Shown in pieces: positions 46,204 through 58,909 of a stretch of 64,000 nt of DNA. The stretch spans positions 57,611,718-57,675,717 of the forward strand of contig OY804579.1 in NCBI GenBank assembly GCA_963680875.1. The letters are read 5' to 3'. Position numbers and translations under genes: made by a program. Origin of the DNA: Bathymodiolus brooksi (taxonomy: Eukaryota; Mollusca; Bivalvia; Mytilida; Modiolidae). The first letter of the stretch is position 1; every line of letters begins with the position of its first letter. The notes below the pieces were generated by a model, which saw only the letters and a program-made list of their open reading frames with translations, searched no databases and was not told where the DNA came from.

Positions 46204-48465
46204 TTTTTAGTTCACCTGGACCAAAGGTCCATGTGAACTATTGCCATCACTTGGCGTCTGTCGTCTGTAAACTTTTCACATTTCAAGCTTCTTCTCCAAA
46301 ACCACTGGGCCGATTGGAACCAAACTTAGCAGGAATGTTCCTTGGATGGTCCTCTACAAAGTTACTGTTTTTCGTTCCAGTCGGATATTCAATATGGCTG
46401 CCAAGGCCAATAATATGCTCTGATTGGCTGAAATTTCAAAGATCTTCTTCTCTGAAACTAATGAACTGACTGAACCTAAACTGTACATGAATGATCATTG
46501 GAATGTCCTTTACAAAGTTACTGTTTTTTATGCCGATCGGAAATCCAAGATGGCTGCCACCGCAGGACATAGATTAACATTGGACCCTATGGGAAAATAT
46601 TCAAATGCCTTCTTCTCAGAAACTACAAATATGATTAAAGCCAAACTGTACATGAATGTTCATTAGATGGTCCTCTACAAACTTTAGGTTTTTTGTTCCG
46701 GTATGAAATTCAAAATGGCGGCTACCGCAGGACTTAGTTTAACATTGGACCCTATGGGAAAAATGTTTCAAAATGCTTTTTCTCTGAAACCACTTGGACA
46801 GTTGAAACCAAACTGCCCAGGAATGATCATTGGAAGGTCCTCTGCAAATTTTTTGTTTTTTATGCCGATCGGAAATCCAAGATGGCCGCCACCGCAGGAC
46901 ATAGATTAACATTGGACCCTATGGGAAAATATTCAAATGCCTTCTTCTCAGAAACTACAAATATGATTAAAGCCAAACTGTACATGAATGTTCATTGGAT
47001 GGTCCTCTACAATCTTAAGGTTTTTTGTTCCGATATGAAATTCAAAATGGCGGTTACGGCAGGACTTAGTTTAACATTGGACCCTATGGGAAAAATGTTT
47101 CAAAATGCTTCTTCTCTGAAACCACTTGGACAGTTGAAACCAAACTGCCCAGGAATGATCATTGGAAGGTCCTCTACAAAGTTTCTGTTTTTTATGCCGA
47201 CCGGAAATCCAAGATGGCCACCACCGCAATACATAGATTAACATTGGACCCTATGGGAAAATATTCAAATGCCTTCTTCTCAGAAACTACAAATATGATT
47301 AAAGCCAAACTGTACATGAATGTTCATTGGATGGTCCTCTACAATCTTAAGGTTTTTTGTTCCGATATGAAATTCAAAATGGTGGCTACGGCAGGACTTA
47401 GTTTAACATTGGACCCTATGGGAAAAATGTTTCAAAATGCTTCTTCTCTGAAACCACTTGGACAGTTGAAACCAAACTGCCCTGGAATGATCATTGGAAG
47501 GTCCTCTACAAAGTTTCTGTTTTTTATGCCGATCGGAAATCCAAGATGGCCGCCACCGCAGGACATAGATTAACATTGGACCCTATGGGAAAATATTCAA
47601 ATGCCTTCTTCTCAGAAACTACAAATATGATTAAAGCCAAACTGTACATGAATGTTCATTGGATGGTCCTCTACAATCTTAAAGTTTTTTGTTCCGATAT
47701 GAAATTCAAACTGGCGGCTACGGCAGGACTTAGTTTAACATTGGACCCTATGGGAAAAATGTTTCAAAATGCTTCTTCTCTGAAACCACTTGGATAATTG
47801 AAACCAAACTGCCCAGGAATGATCATTGGAAGGTCCTCTACAAGGTGTGTGTTTTTTATGCCGATCGGAAATCCAAGATGGTCACCACCGCAATACATAG
47901 ATTAACATTGGACCCTATAGGAAAATGTTCAAATGCCTTCTACTCAGAAACTACAAATATGATTAAAGCCAAACTGTACATGAATGTTCATTGGATGGTC
48001 CTCTACAAACTTTACGTTTTTTGTTCTGATATGAAATTCAAAATGGCGGCTACGGCAGGACTTAGTTTAACATTGGACCCTATGGGAAAAATGTTTCAAA
48101 ACGCTTCTTCTCTGAAACCACTTGGACAGTTGAAACCAAACTGCCCAGGAATGATCATTGGAAGGTCCTCTACAAAGTTTCTGTTTTTTATGCCGATCGG
48201 AAATCCAAGATGGCTGCCACCACAGGTCATAGTATTAACACAGGACCATATGGGGAAAATACAGAAATATATTCTTCTCTGAAGCTATTGCACTGATTGA
48301 ACCTATTGTGCATCAATCATTGGAAGGTCCTTTACAAACTTTGTGTTTTTTATGTTGATCGTAATTCCAAGATGACTACCACTACAGGACATAGTTTTTA
48401 CATAGGACCAATTGGGTTTTTTTATAACCAGGTGAACGATACAGGCTCTTGAGAGCCTCTGGTTA
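46204..48465 (+). repeat. Repeat element related to 35975, with 332-bp core array
   Basis: Left end TTAGTTCACCTGGACCAAAG, then CATGTGAACTATTGCCATC and GGCGTCTGTCGTCTG. Right end CCAGGTGAACGATACAGGC then TTGAGAGCCTCTGGTTAAA. Core units begin TGCCGATCGGAAATCCAAG at 46531, 46863, 47195, 47527, 47859 and 48191, exactly 332 apart except no indel in five intervals. Units hold both an AAGATGGC and an AAAATGGCGG block. Frames of up to 145 codons follow the unit and are not genes. Confidence 0.87.
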
Positions 48466-49600
48466 AACCTTCATACATTGTAGGATTTCAAAATTTTTGA
48501 ATTTCAACTTGGGTAACTTTCGTGGAAGGCTTGGACTGATTATTTGGTATCAATTTTTTTTAATTCAAATTTAAGCAAATGTCCTGGAAGGCTTGGGCTG
48601 ATTATTTGAGGCAACTGTAGAAGATTTGTAACACATTCATGCCCTATTTCTTGTATTTCTACTCTTAGTTCATAATATTATTTTATCCTTTTTAACATGG
48701 AGCCCTATGGAAAAATGAATAATCATTAGATGGTCCTTTTGCATTTTTTTTATTAGGTGGCATCCATCACCATCAACCTTAATCTTCTCTGCTGAAACAA
48801 CTCGGCCATATTAAATTAAGCTTGGCATAGATGGTCCCTTTTCAAAAAAATTATATATGTAACTTATAATCCAGGTTTTTGAGTAAAAAAAATTATTTTG
48901 CCAATTTTTGGAGACAGAATATACAAAGTAAGCCTAATATGAACAAAGTTAATTTAAAGGAATTTCTCTGAAACATTTAACCAAATTAAACAAAATTTGG
49001 CTGGGATCGTCCTTGGATAATATTCCTGTCAAATTTTGTCTAACAAGTCCTTAAGTCATAAAATAGCCTAAGCTTGAATATTTTTCACTGGAATGGCCTG
49101 AAATGTAGGTACTTGATAATGTGTTGTTTAACATATTTACACGTTTTTCTGTAAAAGGTGTTTATTCTTAATTTTTTGCCAATTTTTTTAGACTACATTT
49201 TACAGTTTTTCGATTACCTGGAAGACTCAAGTATACATTTATATTTGTGTGTCTTGTTATATAACAGTATGGGTCTGTTGTCCTTGTTTACCAACTCTTG
49301 GTCAATGCATATTTGTCTTAAAAATAGTTTTCCTTAACGGATCATTTGAGAGAGAAAAAAAAAGACTTTTTGGAGTCTTGTCGATTTATTTGAATGAAAA
49401 GAGGAATCAAGATAAAAATTTAGTACATAGAATACTTGTATACAATAAAAAGGTATTCACAAGTAGGAACCACATTACATTTTAAAGTTTTTCAACCTTT
49501 TTTAAAAACAAAAGTGGTCCACATAGTAAAAAACAATAATATAAGAAATCTGATACAATAGACATCAATAAAATTTGTTCAGAAGAAGCAAATTTTAATG
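48466..49600. other. Intron/UTR-side stretch with old repeat remnants
   Basis: 48490-48610 repeats TGGAAGGCTTGGACTGATTA / TGGAAGGCTTGGGCTGATTA. 48690-49040 has CATGGAGCCCTATGGAAAAA and TTGGCTGGGATCGTCC, remnants of the 46204 family. A frame at 49249-49485 has no recognisable domain. Confidence 0.4.
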
Positions 49601-49609
49601 GTAAATAGG

Positions 49610-49859
49610 GGATATCATGGTCATGATCGTATGGTAGTTGGATTTACAACTGCCTGTGCAATCAGTACCTATCACCACTAAGTTGTGAGTTTGAATCCCA
49701 TTCAGGCAACATGTACTCGATACAACATTATGTGTTAAAGTTTGTCAGTGACTTGTGACAGGTCAGTGGTTTTCTCCTGATACTCCGGTTCCTCCACCAA
49801 TAAAACTGAATGCCATGATATAACTGAAATATTGTTGAAAGTGGCATTAAACACCATAA
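49610..49859 (+). mobile_element. SINE, family A, + strand
   Basis: ATCATGGTCATGATCGTATG head, GTGAGTTTGAATCCCATTC (B-box-like), GGTCAGTGGTTTTCTCCTG core, end GTGGCATTAAACACCATAA. Confidence 0.78.
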
Positions 49860-49974
49860 CCCTAACTCGGCCCTAATGGTAAATTATTCAGTTGTAGAGA
49901 CAATCAGTGGTAAATTTTCAGCTTTTGTATATTGCTTGTGTATAAAGTATATTTTTGTAAGTATCATATTGACA

Positions 49975-50025
49975 GTAACCATCCAGTTGAGCGATTACAG
50001 GCACCTTGGAACCTCTGGTTATTGT
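49975..50025 (+). repeat. Isolated right end of a CTCACCTG/CTCTAGTT repeat
   Basis: CCAGTTGAGCGATTACAGGC then ACCTTGGAACCTCTGGTTA matches the right ends at 40717-40752 and 48430-48465. The left part is not clear. Confidence 0.5.
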
Positions 50026-50451
50026 TGAGTTTACTTATAGTCTGACATAAATCTTGTCTTAAGCCACAATTGCTTTTTTAATTTTAATGTATTTAATTAA
50101 AAATTTCACACTGTGATATGGCTGAAATATTGCAAAAGATAGAATTAAACAACAAATAATGATAGTGCATAATTTGTAAATATGAATGGTCTATAAAATG
50201 TGTTTAACTAACAGAGTTATCTCCCTTCTCAATGAATACAAACTTAAAATTCACACCAATTACCAAATTGATATTATTTTGAAATATATTTCTATCTTCC
50301 ATGATTTTATTTTTATATTTAAGAAGTATTTTTCTGTGGCTTGTTTAAAGAATATTAAAAATGAGTTTAATATTTTGTCTATTCTATCAGTCAATTTGTG
50401 TGCATATTTTCATGTATGATTCATTTCATATTTTTTTTTTTATCTTTTCAG

Positions 50452-52060
50452 CCCTTTTACATTGCAGTATTGATGAAGAAAGGGGAGAGAAAGAGATATA
50501 AGCTTGTTCAGCTCTAAGAACAGAATATATCATACATGTTAAAAAAAAACGGTTCAGTTACTTTGTATTGTTTGGACATTATCATCAAGGTCGATTTTTT
50601 TTCTCCATTTCCAAGAAAATTTTCTTTATACAAAGTTAGAAATAACATGCATGTAGTATCTTTATGATGAGTCTTTCGTTGCTAACGGGTACACCTAGTG
50701 TTAAAATAGTTGTTTATATTAAGAAGTTTAATATATTTTCAAATATATTTTTAATATAAATTCAAGTTAAACACAGAATACTGGCCTATCTGATAAGATA
50801 AGTGATACTCTTGCCATATTTACGATAAAGATTTACATATATAGATGTTCTTATTTTAATTTGTGTTCGTCTCCGACCAAATTTTATTTTGTGTCATTTA
50901 ATGTTATGGTCATTTTGTATTCTGTAAACAGATGATTTTAGTGATTCTTCTTTCACTTCACCTCTTTTCACAATATTTCATCAAAGTCTGAAAGTAATTT
51001 GACATTTTGAAGAAAAAAATTGTGAATGTTGCATTTTTTTTAATCTACCAAAGCGAATCTTCTAACTCACCTGACTGTAAGAGCCAAGTAAACTTTTCAT
51101 ATCACATGGCATCAGTCATCATAAGCTTTTTTCACATTTTACTCAAGGTGAGCAATACAGGCTTCATACCAAGTCTCAAGTTTACATTTTATTATCATTC
51201 TTTTGTATTTGAAATTAAAAAAAAAATGTTACCAAATCTTTGTTTTTTGAAATTTAATGAAAAAGTAACCAAATCTGTCATTTTAGCTTTAACTTTGCAG
51301 TGGTATACTCCCTTTGGAGAAAAATAGTCAACACTTTTATTTTTGTACCCCTGTTGTGGTGATTCACTTTAAAAAATTAAAATTAAAAATAAGGGTAAAA
51401 TCACAAGAATGGAGAATTGCTTCATTGTGAAAATATCATATCTATAAAGGTATTGGTAGAAAGATCATAATTATATTCATACCTATTTTTTAATCACACA
51501 TTGAGCAATTTGGTCCACTACTAAAAGCAAGACCTAATTATTTTATTTTTATTATTTGTTCAACGAAATTGTTTCAAATGTTTTTTTTTAGAGTTTTCAT
51601 TTGTATATTCAGTAATTTGTTTGTATTGAAATGAATGTATATTATTTCATTTATACATGTTCTTTGAACCAACAATCTTATCATTTCATATAATATTATT
51701 GAGATGAAGCTTTTAAAGAAAATGTAATTTATTTTCAGAAAATCATCCATTTTTTCTTACACCTATGCCAGTGTGATTAAATACTGTTGCATGAATACTT
51801 TTGTTTCCATTCTCAGGCTTCCAAACTTGTTTTTATCTATTTCAAATTACATAGATTAAATTAATGACTTATAACATGATATAAGTTGTCTCTAAAAGCC
51901 AAAATAGACGAAATTTTTTAGAAATTATGTAACCGATGGGAGTGTCACACACACCACATTGTTTATAGATAGAAGAGATGGAATGGAAACAATATAATAA
52001 TGTATTTATATTATATAATAATGTTAATCAAGACTAGCAAGAAATGATTTAAAAATAAAT
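50452..52060 (+). other. PROM1-like: Probable 3' UTR exon, or alternative C-terminal exon
   Basis: A long pyrimidine tract and tatcttttcag ends at 50451. Joined to the donor at 46048 this is 3' UTR. Joined to the donor at 44285 it reads SPFTLQY and stops at 50471-50473, a short alternative tail. A second AG lies at 50467. The following kilobase and more is AT-rich and free of recognisable dispersed repeats, as a long 3' UTR would be. AATAAA occurs near 52054 and again near 53326, 55039 and 55623; which one is used cannot be told, so the end given is arbitrary. Confidence 0.5.
51055..51180 (+). repeat. Minimal CTCACCTG-type repeat
   Basis: AACTCACCTGACTGTAAGAG, CATCACATGGCATCAGTC-like sequence, then CAAGGTGAGCAATACAGGC. 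Both ends of the 35975 family with almost no core between them. Confidence 0.5.
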
Positions 52061-52911
52061 ACAGTCCACTCACACTATTTTGGCATAAGAAACGAAAACT
52101 ATTTTATATGGCTTAAGGTGAAATTATGTAGATTTTTAAGTCTCCCAAATTTTTTTATCCGATTTAATGAAACTTCATAGTTGTGCATAAAGGTTTGAAA
52201 TTTTGCAATGAGTTCTCACTAACTGAGTTTGGTTAGGAGACTTTGTAGTCGGAATTTTAGATCTTGAATAATTTTTTCAGTTGTGTAAACATTCCATATC
52301 CTATTCTGCTCAAATTTTAAAAGCAAAGGTTCTCAGGGAAAACTTTTTGTTTTAATTGATTCCATCTGTTTTTCACTTTCGACAATCTCGTTTGCAAGCA
52401 ACATATCGTAATATTTAAATGAAATTGTGAAATACTAGTGTTTTTAGTCCATTTTTGGTTTAAATAAACATTAAGAAACTTGTGTCACCAGTATGCAAGA
52501 GATTTATTTAATTGTGATAAAAGTTTGCTCACATTCTGCCTATTTGGCAAATTCCTGAAAATATTACAATATTAAAAAGTCATTGTACATGTATTACGAT
52601 GACAAGTGCTAATAGTAAAAATCAGATTTGAAAGGTGAAACAATTTTGACCAATACTTACCTGTTTTTTTTATAAACATTTAATCTTAGAATCTAATGAT
52701 TTTTGGAAAATTTGCAAATTACTTGGTTACTGTTATGTATGTCTAACAACAAGCTAAATAAGTAGACAGGTGCATTCTATTTGATCTTTGATTTTTTTAA
52801 AAATGCATCTAGTTTCATTATTCGCCAAAGTATACACATTTAATATCAAACTTAACACAGACTTTGTGAAGTTTTAATATTTCTTCTCATTTTGTGTGTA
52901 TTATATTTGAT
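51330..52911. other. AT-rich stretch, probable 3' UTR or downstream DNA
   Basis: No repeats, hairpins or frames recognised. An AATAAA lies near 52054. Confidence 0.35.
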
Positions 52912-53307
52912 AGACTCTGATCAGTGTCCGGACTCAAATCGGCGTCCACTCCTCAAATTGGCATCCACTGACGTCATTATCTCAAATCACGGTTCAATAT
53001 AAGGGTATTCTCAAATCAGCGTCCTTTCCAAATTCTCAGATCTATGGTCGATTTATTGGTTAAGGCTAGGCATACGTCAGTGACGTCATTGGACGTCGAT
53101 TTGAGAAAGTGAGAAACTGCCATAAATTGGAGATATTGGATGCCGATTTGAGAATTTGAACAAGGACATAGATTTGAAAATTGGATACCGATTTGAGAAG
53201 TTGTAAAAAGGACATAGATCTGATGTGCAGATGTCTGTGACGTAGAAATCTGACATGGATTTGAGGATTTGGCGTTAATTAGAGGCTGGACGTCGATCCG
53301 AGTCTTA
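52912..53307. mobile_element. Folded element with repeated GATTTGAG motif
   Basis: Ends AGACTCTGATCAGTGTCC and, complemented, AAGACTCGGATCGACGTCC. Left half holds CTCAAATCGGCGTCCAC, CTCAAATTGGCATCCACTG, CTCAAATCAGCGTCC; right half holds the complements GGACGTCGATTTGAG, GGATGCCGATTTGAG, GGATACCGATTTGAG. ACTGACGTCATTATC and GTCAGTGACGTCATTGG sit in the middle. Confidence 0.65.
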
Positions 53308-54060
53308 CATATTAATAAATTTGAATAATAGTGAATAGTTTTCTATTCTAAGGGTGTTTGATCTCTGATCTATTAATGTGATTTTTGCCTTTTTAAAAAG
53401 CTAATCCATCCAAAATAATTCTATGCAGACATTATATCATTCCTTAAGACATTATACATATTGTTAATGTTTTATATAGCACCAAGAGCTGTACGTTGCT
53501 AATATATTTTTGACATATCATTCATTTTGTAAATTTTTCTTAGAATTCCAACTTTTTCTGTCATTATGAATTCTGTGCGAGAATCAGTTTATTTTGTATT
53601 AGTCAAATTTGCATAATTTAATTTTTAAAGGAGATTATTTTAATCTTTGAATATAGTTTTAATTTTATCATGAAATCCAGAAGATTTGCCTTCAATTTAT
53701 GTATAGTTATATGTTACATTATTTTAATATTATATATAGAAATTTTTATTATTTTATTGTGTTCTGCATCATTATAAAGTTGTAATTGTATCCTCTGCCA
53801 AAAAATGTGTATTGTATAGTGCGATCCTATGGTACTGCAGGTTCAATGGTTTTGTGTATTCATATGCCTTTTCAATCGATTTCGCTGCCATGTTTTTAAT
53901 TTTAACTACCACAATACCATAGGACCCTGATATACCTTTAAATGTGCAAAATTAACCCCTTAATTGATTCTTTATTGTGAAAATTCATCTTTTACCTTTG
54001 TGCAATCAAATTACAGGTAACTAAGTAAACTTGCCAGGGTAATTTTAGCTTATTTGGTTT

Positions 54061-54117
54061 GATTGATTGATTGGTGTTTAATGCCAACTTTAGCAGTATT
54101 TCAGCTATATCGTGGCA
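54061..54117 (-). mobile_element. SINE 3' fragment
   Basis: GATTGGTGTTTAATGCCAAC then TTTCAGCTATATCGTGGC; only the terminal block shared by the SINEs. Confidence 0.6.
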
Positions 54118-54149
54118 TTTTATTATCCGTAAACAAATCATATATATTG

Positions 54150-54331
54150 TACAATCAAACCTGTATTAAAAGGTCACCTTTGGGATAAAGAAAAAGTGGT
54201 CTTTTAATACAGGTGACCTCTTAAAAGAGGTTTAATTCAAATGAAGATTGTTATGACAGGACAAGAAATAGGTGACCTTTTAATGCAGGTGACTGCTTAA
54301 TAGAGGTGACCTTAATGGCAGGTTTGACTAT
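54150..54331. mobile_element. MITE with AGTCAAACCTG ends
   Basis: CAATCAAACCTGTATTAAAA and, complemented, TAGTCAAACCTGCCATTAAG. Internal GGTGACCTTTTAATGCAGG and GGTCTTTTAATACAGGTGAC repeat in both directions. Relatives at 1950 and 29774. Confidence 0.7.
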
Positions 54332-54649
54332 ATAGATTTATCTATTTTTAAATATTTATTTTGTCAATAATTTAAATGTGAAGCCATCTAACCTTTGTAT
54401 CTCAAAGACTTAGGGAAAGGCATTTTATTTGAAATTTCCCTACTGTTTTAATTATCAAAATTAAATAAACTGACCTCTGCAATTGATGTGAATATGGAAA
54501 TTTTTTACTTCTGTGTCCAACGAAACTACTTATCAGAGGTTGCCGTTTGACAGTAATATTTTGAGTAATACTTATGTTTTTAAAAAAAACCCACTTCAAT
54601 GCACTAAATACCAAATGACGGGGAAAAAGTTGATATTTGTCTGATGACA

Positions 54650-54735
54650 ACCCCAATGTTTGAACTTGTTCTAATCATGAATATAGTTGAAATACTGCTC
54701 ATTTGACGTGACGTTAAACAACAATCAATCAATAG
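54650..54735 (+). mobile_element. SINE, family B, 3' fragment
   Basis: GAACTTGTTCTAATCATGAA then GTTGAAATACTGCTCATTTG and GTTAAACAACAATCAATCA. Confidence 0.62.
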
Positions 54736-55162
54736 AACTAAATACAGATTTTTGCCGGTAAAAACTAGCATTTCTAGCATCACGGTATTGAATGTACCAT
54801 TAAGTATTTTAAGGTGAAACTGAATGTTTGGTAATATCTCTTTTACATGTTTGTCCTAATTACTTAAACTTTAATTACAACATTTAGTATACAATGTCAT
54901 TTTATGTGGTTGTGATATTTAAGATGTTATTTATGTTTCCTTCGTGTAGTATGTCTGATACATTAGAATCACTTTGTCTCTATAATTATTGTCATGTGAT
55001 TACAACTCTATTATGTAGATTTGGGATGCAGCAGAGATAATAAAAAACAGATTGATTGATTCCTTGGATCATAAATACTGGTATTTATCTATCACTTTGT
55101 AAGTCTGCAACTTCTGGTACTCTAATGTCAAAGGATGTTTATTTTCATTTTAGAAGTATGCT

Positions 55163-55321
55163 ACAGTAGTCTCCCCTTTATAAGGATACATCCTCTACAA
55201 TGAAAAAGTGGCCTTATAAGAAACATGGCATCTCATGGGGGGATTATTTTATCTCTGAATTCTGGCCTGATAAGAGGAATGGCCTTCGGTAGGAGTGACC
55301 TTGTAAAAGGGGGACTACTGT
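55163..55321. mobile_element. Compact MITE with TACAGTAGTCCCC ends
   Basis: CTACAGTAGTCTCCCCTTTA and, complemented, TACAGTAGTCCCCCTTTTAC. 159 bases. It carries GTGGCCTTATAAG and CCTGATAAGAGG. This is the unexpanded form of the element at 41512-42486. Confidence 0.78.
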
Positions 55322-55329
55322 AATTGGTG

Positions 55330-56260
55330 GTGCTGGTTAACGATTCAGGGTTATGACCCTTTGTTAATGTGAAACATTAATGGTTTTTATTTGAACTAGA
55401 CTAAATAGCACTATCAAATCAGAACCACTGATTTTCAAAATGTACCGAATTATATTCTCAAATTTGTGAAACTTATTACTATTTATACAATTTCATCAGA
55501 CTAATTCAGAATGCATTGTTGCACTGTAGAAAGGATGACACACATCTTTACATAGGACTATAAGTTTAATTGTAATGGTGTTGTTTATCATTGCACATAA
55601 GCTTTTTGTACAAATGCCAAAAATAAATAACATTTTGGGAAGAAAATCCTACTATGCATGCTTTAAATGTTTCACCAAACTATATATTTTAAGCCCATTT
55701 TGTAAACTATGTCCATTATCAACTTACATATACTTGTATATAAGGGAAACGTAATGTTATATATTTAAATAATGATGTATTCAGATTTAATAGTTGATTG
55801 TATTTTACTTGTACATTTTATTATCAAATATTGTTTCCTATAAGTCTCGTGCTCTTTTTTTTTATCTATGAGTTGTATTTGGAGTTTATGATTGATTTTA
55901 TTTCTCTCAACTTCATTTACATCCACATCCTTTCATGTTATATTTAAGGTTGCACAGTGGCAATAGTGTTAAAAATATCTCAGATTCCTATGATCTTATG
56001 AACTTAAACTATACCTGAATTATCATTTTTGATTGTCCTTTTTATCAAATTGGTAGATCATAAATCCAAGATGGATGCCACTGTATAACATAATTTCAGA
56101 GAGTTCTCAGTGCTAAACATGTAAAATTCTTCTCAGAAACCTATGAAATGTTTGAGCTCAAACTATATGCGAATCTAATACCAATTTAATGTTCCCTGCC
56201 AAATCAAAATCTCAGATGGTCGCATCAGTGGAACACAGTTTAATATAAAAAAAAACTATG
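55330..56260. other. AT-rich stretch with old AAGATGG repeat remnants
   Basis: 55980-56230 has CATAAATCCAAGATGGATGC and CAAATCAAAATCTCAGATGG, decayed copies of the cores at 36834 and 46531. No gene seen. Confidence 0.4.
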
Positions 56261-56263
56261 AAC

Positions 56264-56525
56264 ACTTAAAGGCACACAGGCTGTCAAAATTGATTTTTTT
56301 TTATATTAAAAGTTGCCAGTATTCGATGTTTTATACTAATAAAATGTTCTGAACAAAAAGCCAGGTTTAAAAAATCTGTTATAATGTCATAATTAGTGAA
56401 AAGAATTTGAATGTTTAGCATTAGGCTATTTAATATGATATTATGAAAAATTTCATTTTTTTTAAATCAAAGTTTAGGTCTTATATTTTTTTTTTATTAA
56501 AATAACAGCCTGTGTGCCTTTAATA
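56264..56525. mobile_element. piggyBac-like MITE with TTAA flanks
   Basis: TTAAAGGCACACAGGCTGT at the left and ACAGCCTGTGTGCCTTTAA at the right are perfect 19-base complements, with TTAA as the outermost four bases on both sides. About 256 bases, AT-rich centre, no frame. Confidence 0.75.
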
Positions 56526-56529
56526 GTAC

Positions 56530-57380
56530 CCAGACCATATATACATTGATGATCTTTTAGAAAAATGTATCAGAGACCTCGCTAAACTATGATTTGACAA
56601 CAATAGTGACCACCTATACGAGTTCTAATTATGTGGTATTTTATGTTCATTATTTTTAATTTTAATATTTAATCATTTTACATTCTGAAATCAAGCATTG
56701 TTATCTCTTTGTTCTATTAATTTTGTTAAGCACTATATGTTACAGGCTTGTGGTGATCATTTTTGGTGGCTGAATTTCATTTTTTGTTTAAATTGTTGTA
56801 GAAATGTAAATATTTTAATTTTAATAGATTTTTGTATGTAACATTTACACTTAAAAATTAATTTTATTACTTACAAACTATAGATATTAACATGTTAAAA
56901 TCTTGATGGTAAAAATAATGAATTCTTGTTTGACAGATCAGAGTAAAATACACAATGGTTTTATTCTCTCTGGTATAGAAAACAATAATAGTCAGATATG
57001 TCTAAGCAACTGTAATCTTGTTGTACGATTCACACCTTACCAAATAAAATTGTTTAACTATCAAGGGTAAGTATGATACACAAGAAATCGTAAAGATTGC
57101 ACAGTTCTATTAAACTTCATTATTATAAAGGAACATGGACACTGTTTGTATTATAAATTTATACATTACTGTGTACTATACCAAATCAGTTATTGTAAGA
57201 ACTTAATTGGGACCAAAGTTTTAGTCAGGAACAAATGCAGCTTAATATATGGCAGTTTCAAAGGCTACCAATTAAAAAACATCTATGAAACAAGCAAAGA
57301 CAATGTAATTTGTTTATTTCCAAATTTCCTAGTCACATATAGTTGTTTTTAGATCATTTTAATACATTTTTTCAGTTTTA
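56530..57380. other. AT-rich stretch, nothing recognised
   Basis: Short frames only, none with a domain or splice context. Confidence 0.35.
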
Positions 57381-57383
57381 AGG

Positions 57384-57615
57384 GTGTTTATCATCACTCC
57401 CATCAATATTTTAGTTATATCAACGCAGTCAATTTGAATTGATCAAGGAAGCCTTCGACCTACCGAAAGTCACTGACAAAATTAATCACATATTGGTGTG
57501 TCTAGTACACCTGACCATCTGTGGGGATCAAACTCACGACTTAAATGGTGATAGGTATTGATGGCATAGGTTGATGTTAATGTGACTAATGTACGATCAC
57601 GACCACGATGACCCC
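57384..57615 (-). mobile_element. SINE, family A, diverged
   Basis: GTGTTTATCATCACTCCCAT, then CCTACCGAAAGTCACTGAC, GGGGATCAAACTCACGAC and CACGACCACGATGACCCCC. Older than the other copies. Confidence 0.7.
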
Positions 57616-57952
57616 CTACATTTTTTATATGCCGACTCGTGGAATAGAATGTATATTTATAATAAGGACTTTTATTTGTCATCTTTTATTGGTTCTTGTG
57701 TACTTGTTTTGGTGTTTTTTTTTGTTTATTGTTTTTTTTTCTATTTTTTATATGCATGTTTAAAATTAACTATTTTAATATGGATGTTTAATCATGTAGA
57801 AATTAAAAAAATATTATCTAAATAACAATAATATCACAATATTACTCTAAATATTAAATTTAAAATAAAATATTTGTCACACACACAAATATAATAATAA
57901 ACTCATTTTACCTGCTGCAATAATTTCTGGCTTTCATTGTAATTTTTAAATA

Positions 57953-58216
57953 GTGATTGATTGTTGTTTAATGCCATATGAGCAATATTTCATGGCAAGA
58001 ACAAGTTATATTTGATGAAATGATGATGGTGTCCTTTTTGTACTAGACCAACACACTTAGTTAGATTTTTATAGTGCTAGCTCACTGAAACAACAGTCCG
58101 CGGGTGGACATGCTGCCCCCACTCGTACACGTTATCCTGATTCCGAGCCAACTAGTCATTGCTCTTACTCTTTAATGTTGCATTCTTAGTGAAGAGTCAT
58201 CAAATACCAATTTTAA
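57953..58216 (-). mobile_element. SINE, family B
   Basis: GTGATTGATTGTTGTTTAAT, GGTGTCCTTTTTGTACTAG, CGTTATCCTGATTCCGAGCC, ending AGAGTCATCAAATACC. Lacks the tRNA-like terminus. Confidence 0.7.
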
Positions 58217-58849
58217 AATTGCATAACATTTAAAGTGATGAGCATCTGTAGTAAGATTTTATATATCGTTATTTTAAAGTGCAAGTTTCTAAAAACCACA
58301 AATTGACCGAATATATGAGATTCATGTAAAGAAATTTTATAAGAAACTATCTTCTACATAAAAATACTAAAACATACTATAGGTTATAAATGTTTACATT
58401 ATTTTTATTTTTGTTGATTTACATAAAAAATAATTCATGAATGTTAAGACCAAATTATCTCTAGATACAACTGAACATCATAAAATGTTGTATAGTCACA
58501 ACATGATTTTTTTAATTGTAACATTGCATAGTATTTTATCACATAACGGTACTAATGTCACTATATAATGAGTTTTCAAAATTGTACTACTTTTGTTTTT
58601 TGGGTGTGACAAATATTTTGTAAGTAAAAAAATTAGCATTGTCTACAAAGTACCATTAATTACTTACAGAATTACCCAATCATTACACTCAGTCTATTTT
58701 TAACAGGAATCCTCGTTTTTGATTGGATAGATTCCTCACAGTGCCATACTTTCTTGATGTTGTATGACCTAGTAAAATTCACCACCACCAAACTGATACT
58801 GGTACCCACTCCTGATTTTATATTTCTAACACATGTACCTCTGTTTTAT

Positions 58850-58882
58850 TGGACAATAATAATAATAATAATAATAATGAAA
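58850..58882. repeat. (AAT)n microsatellite
   Basis: About nine AAT/ATA triplets. Confidence 0.85.
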
Positions 58883-58909
58883 TATTAACATTGTTATTCA
58901 GAAATGTAA

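Noticed and set aside
46424..48282. Frames of 80-145 codons with repeated MGKYSNAFFSETTN-like text
   Set aside because: Produced by the 332-bp repeat unit; non-coding repeat core.
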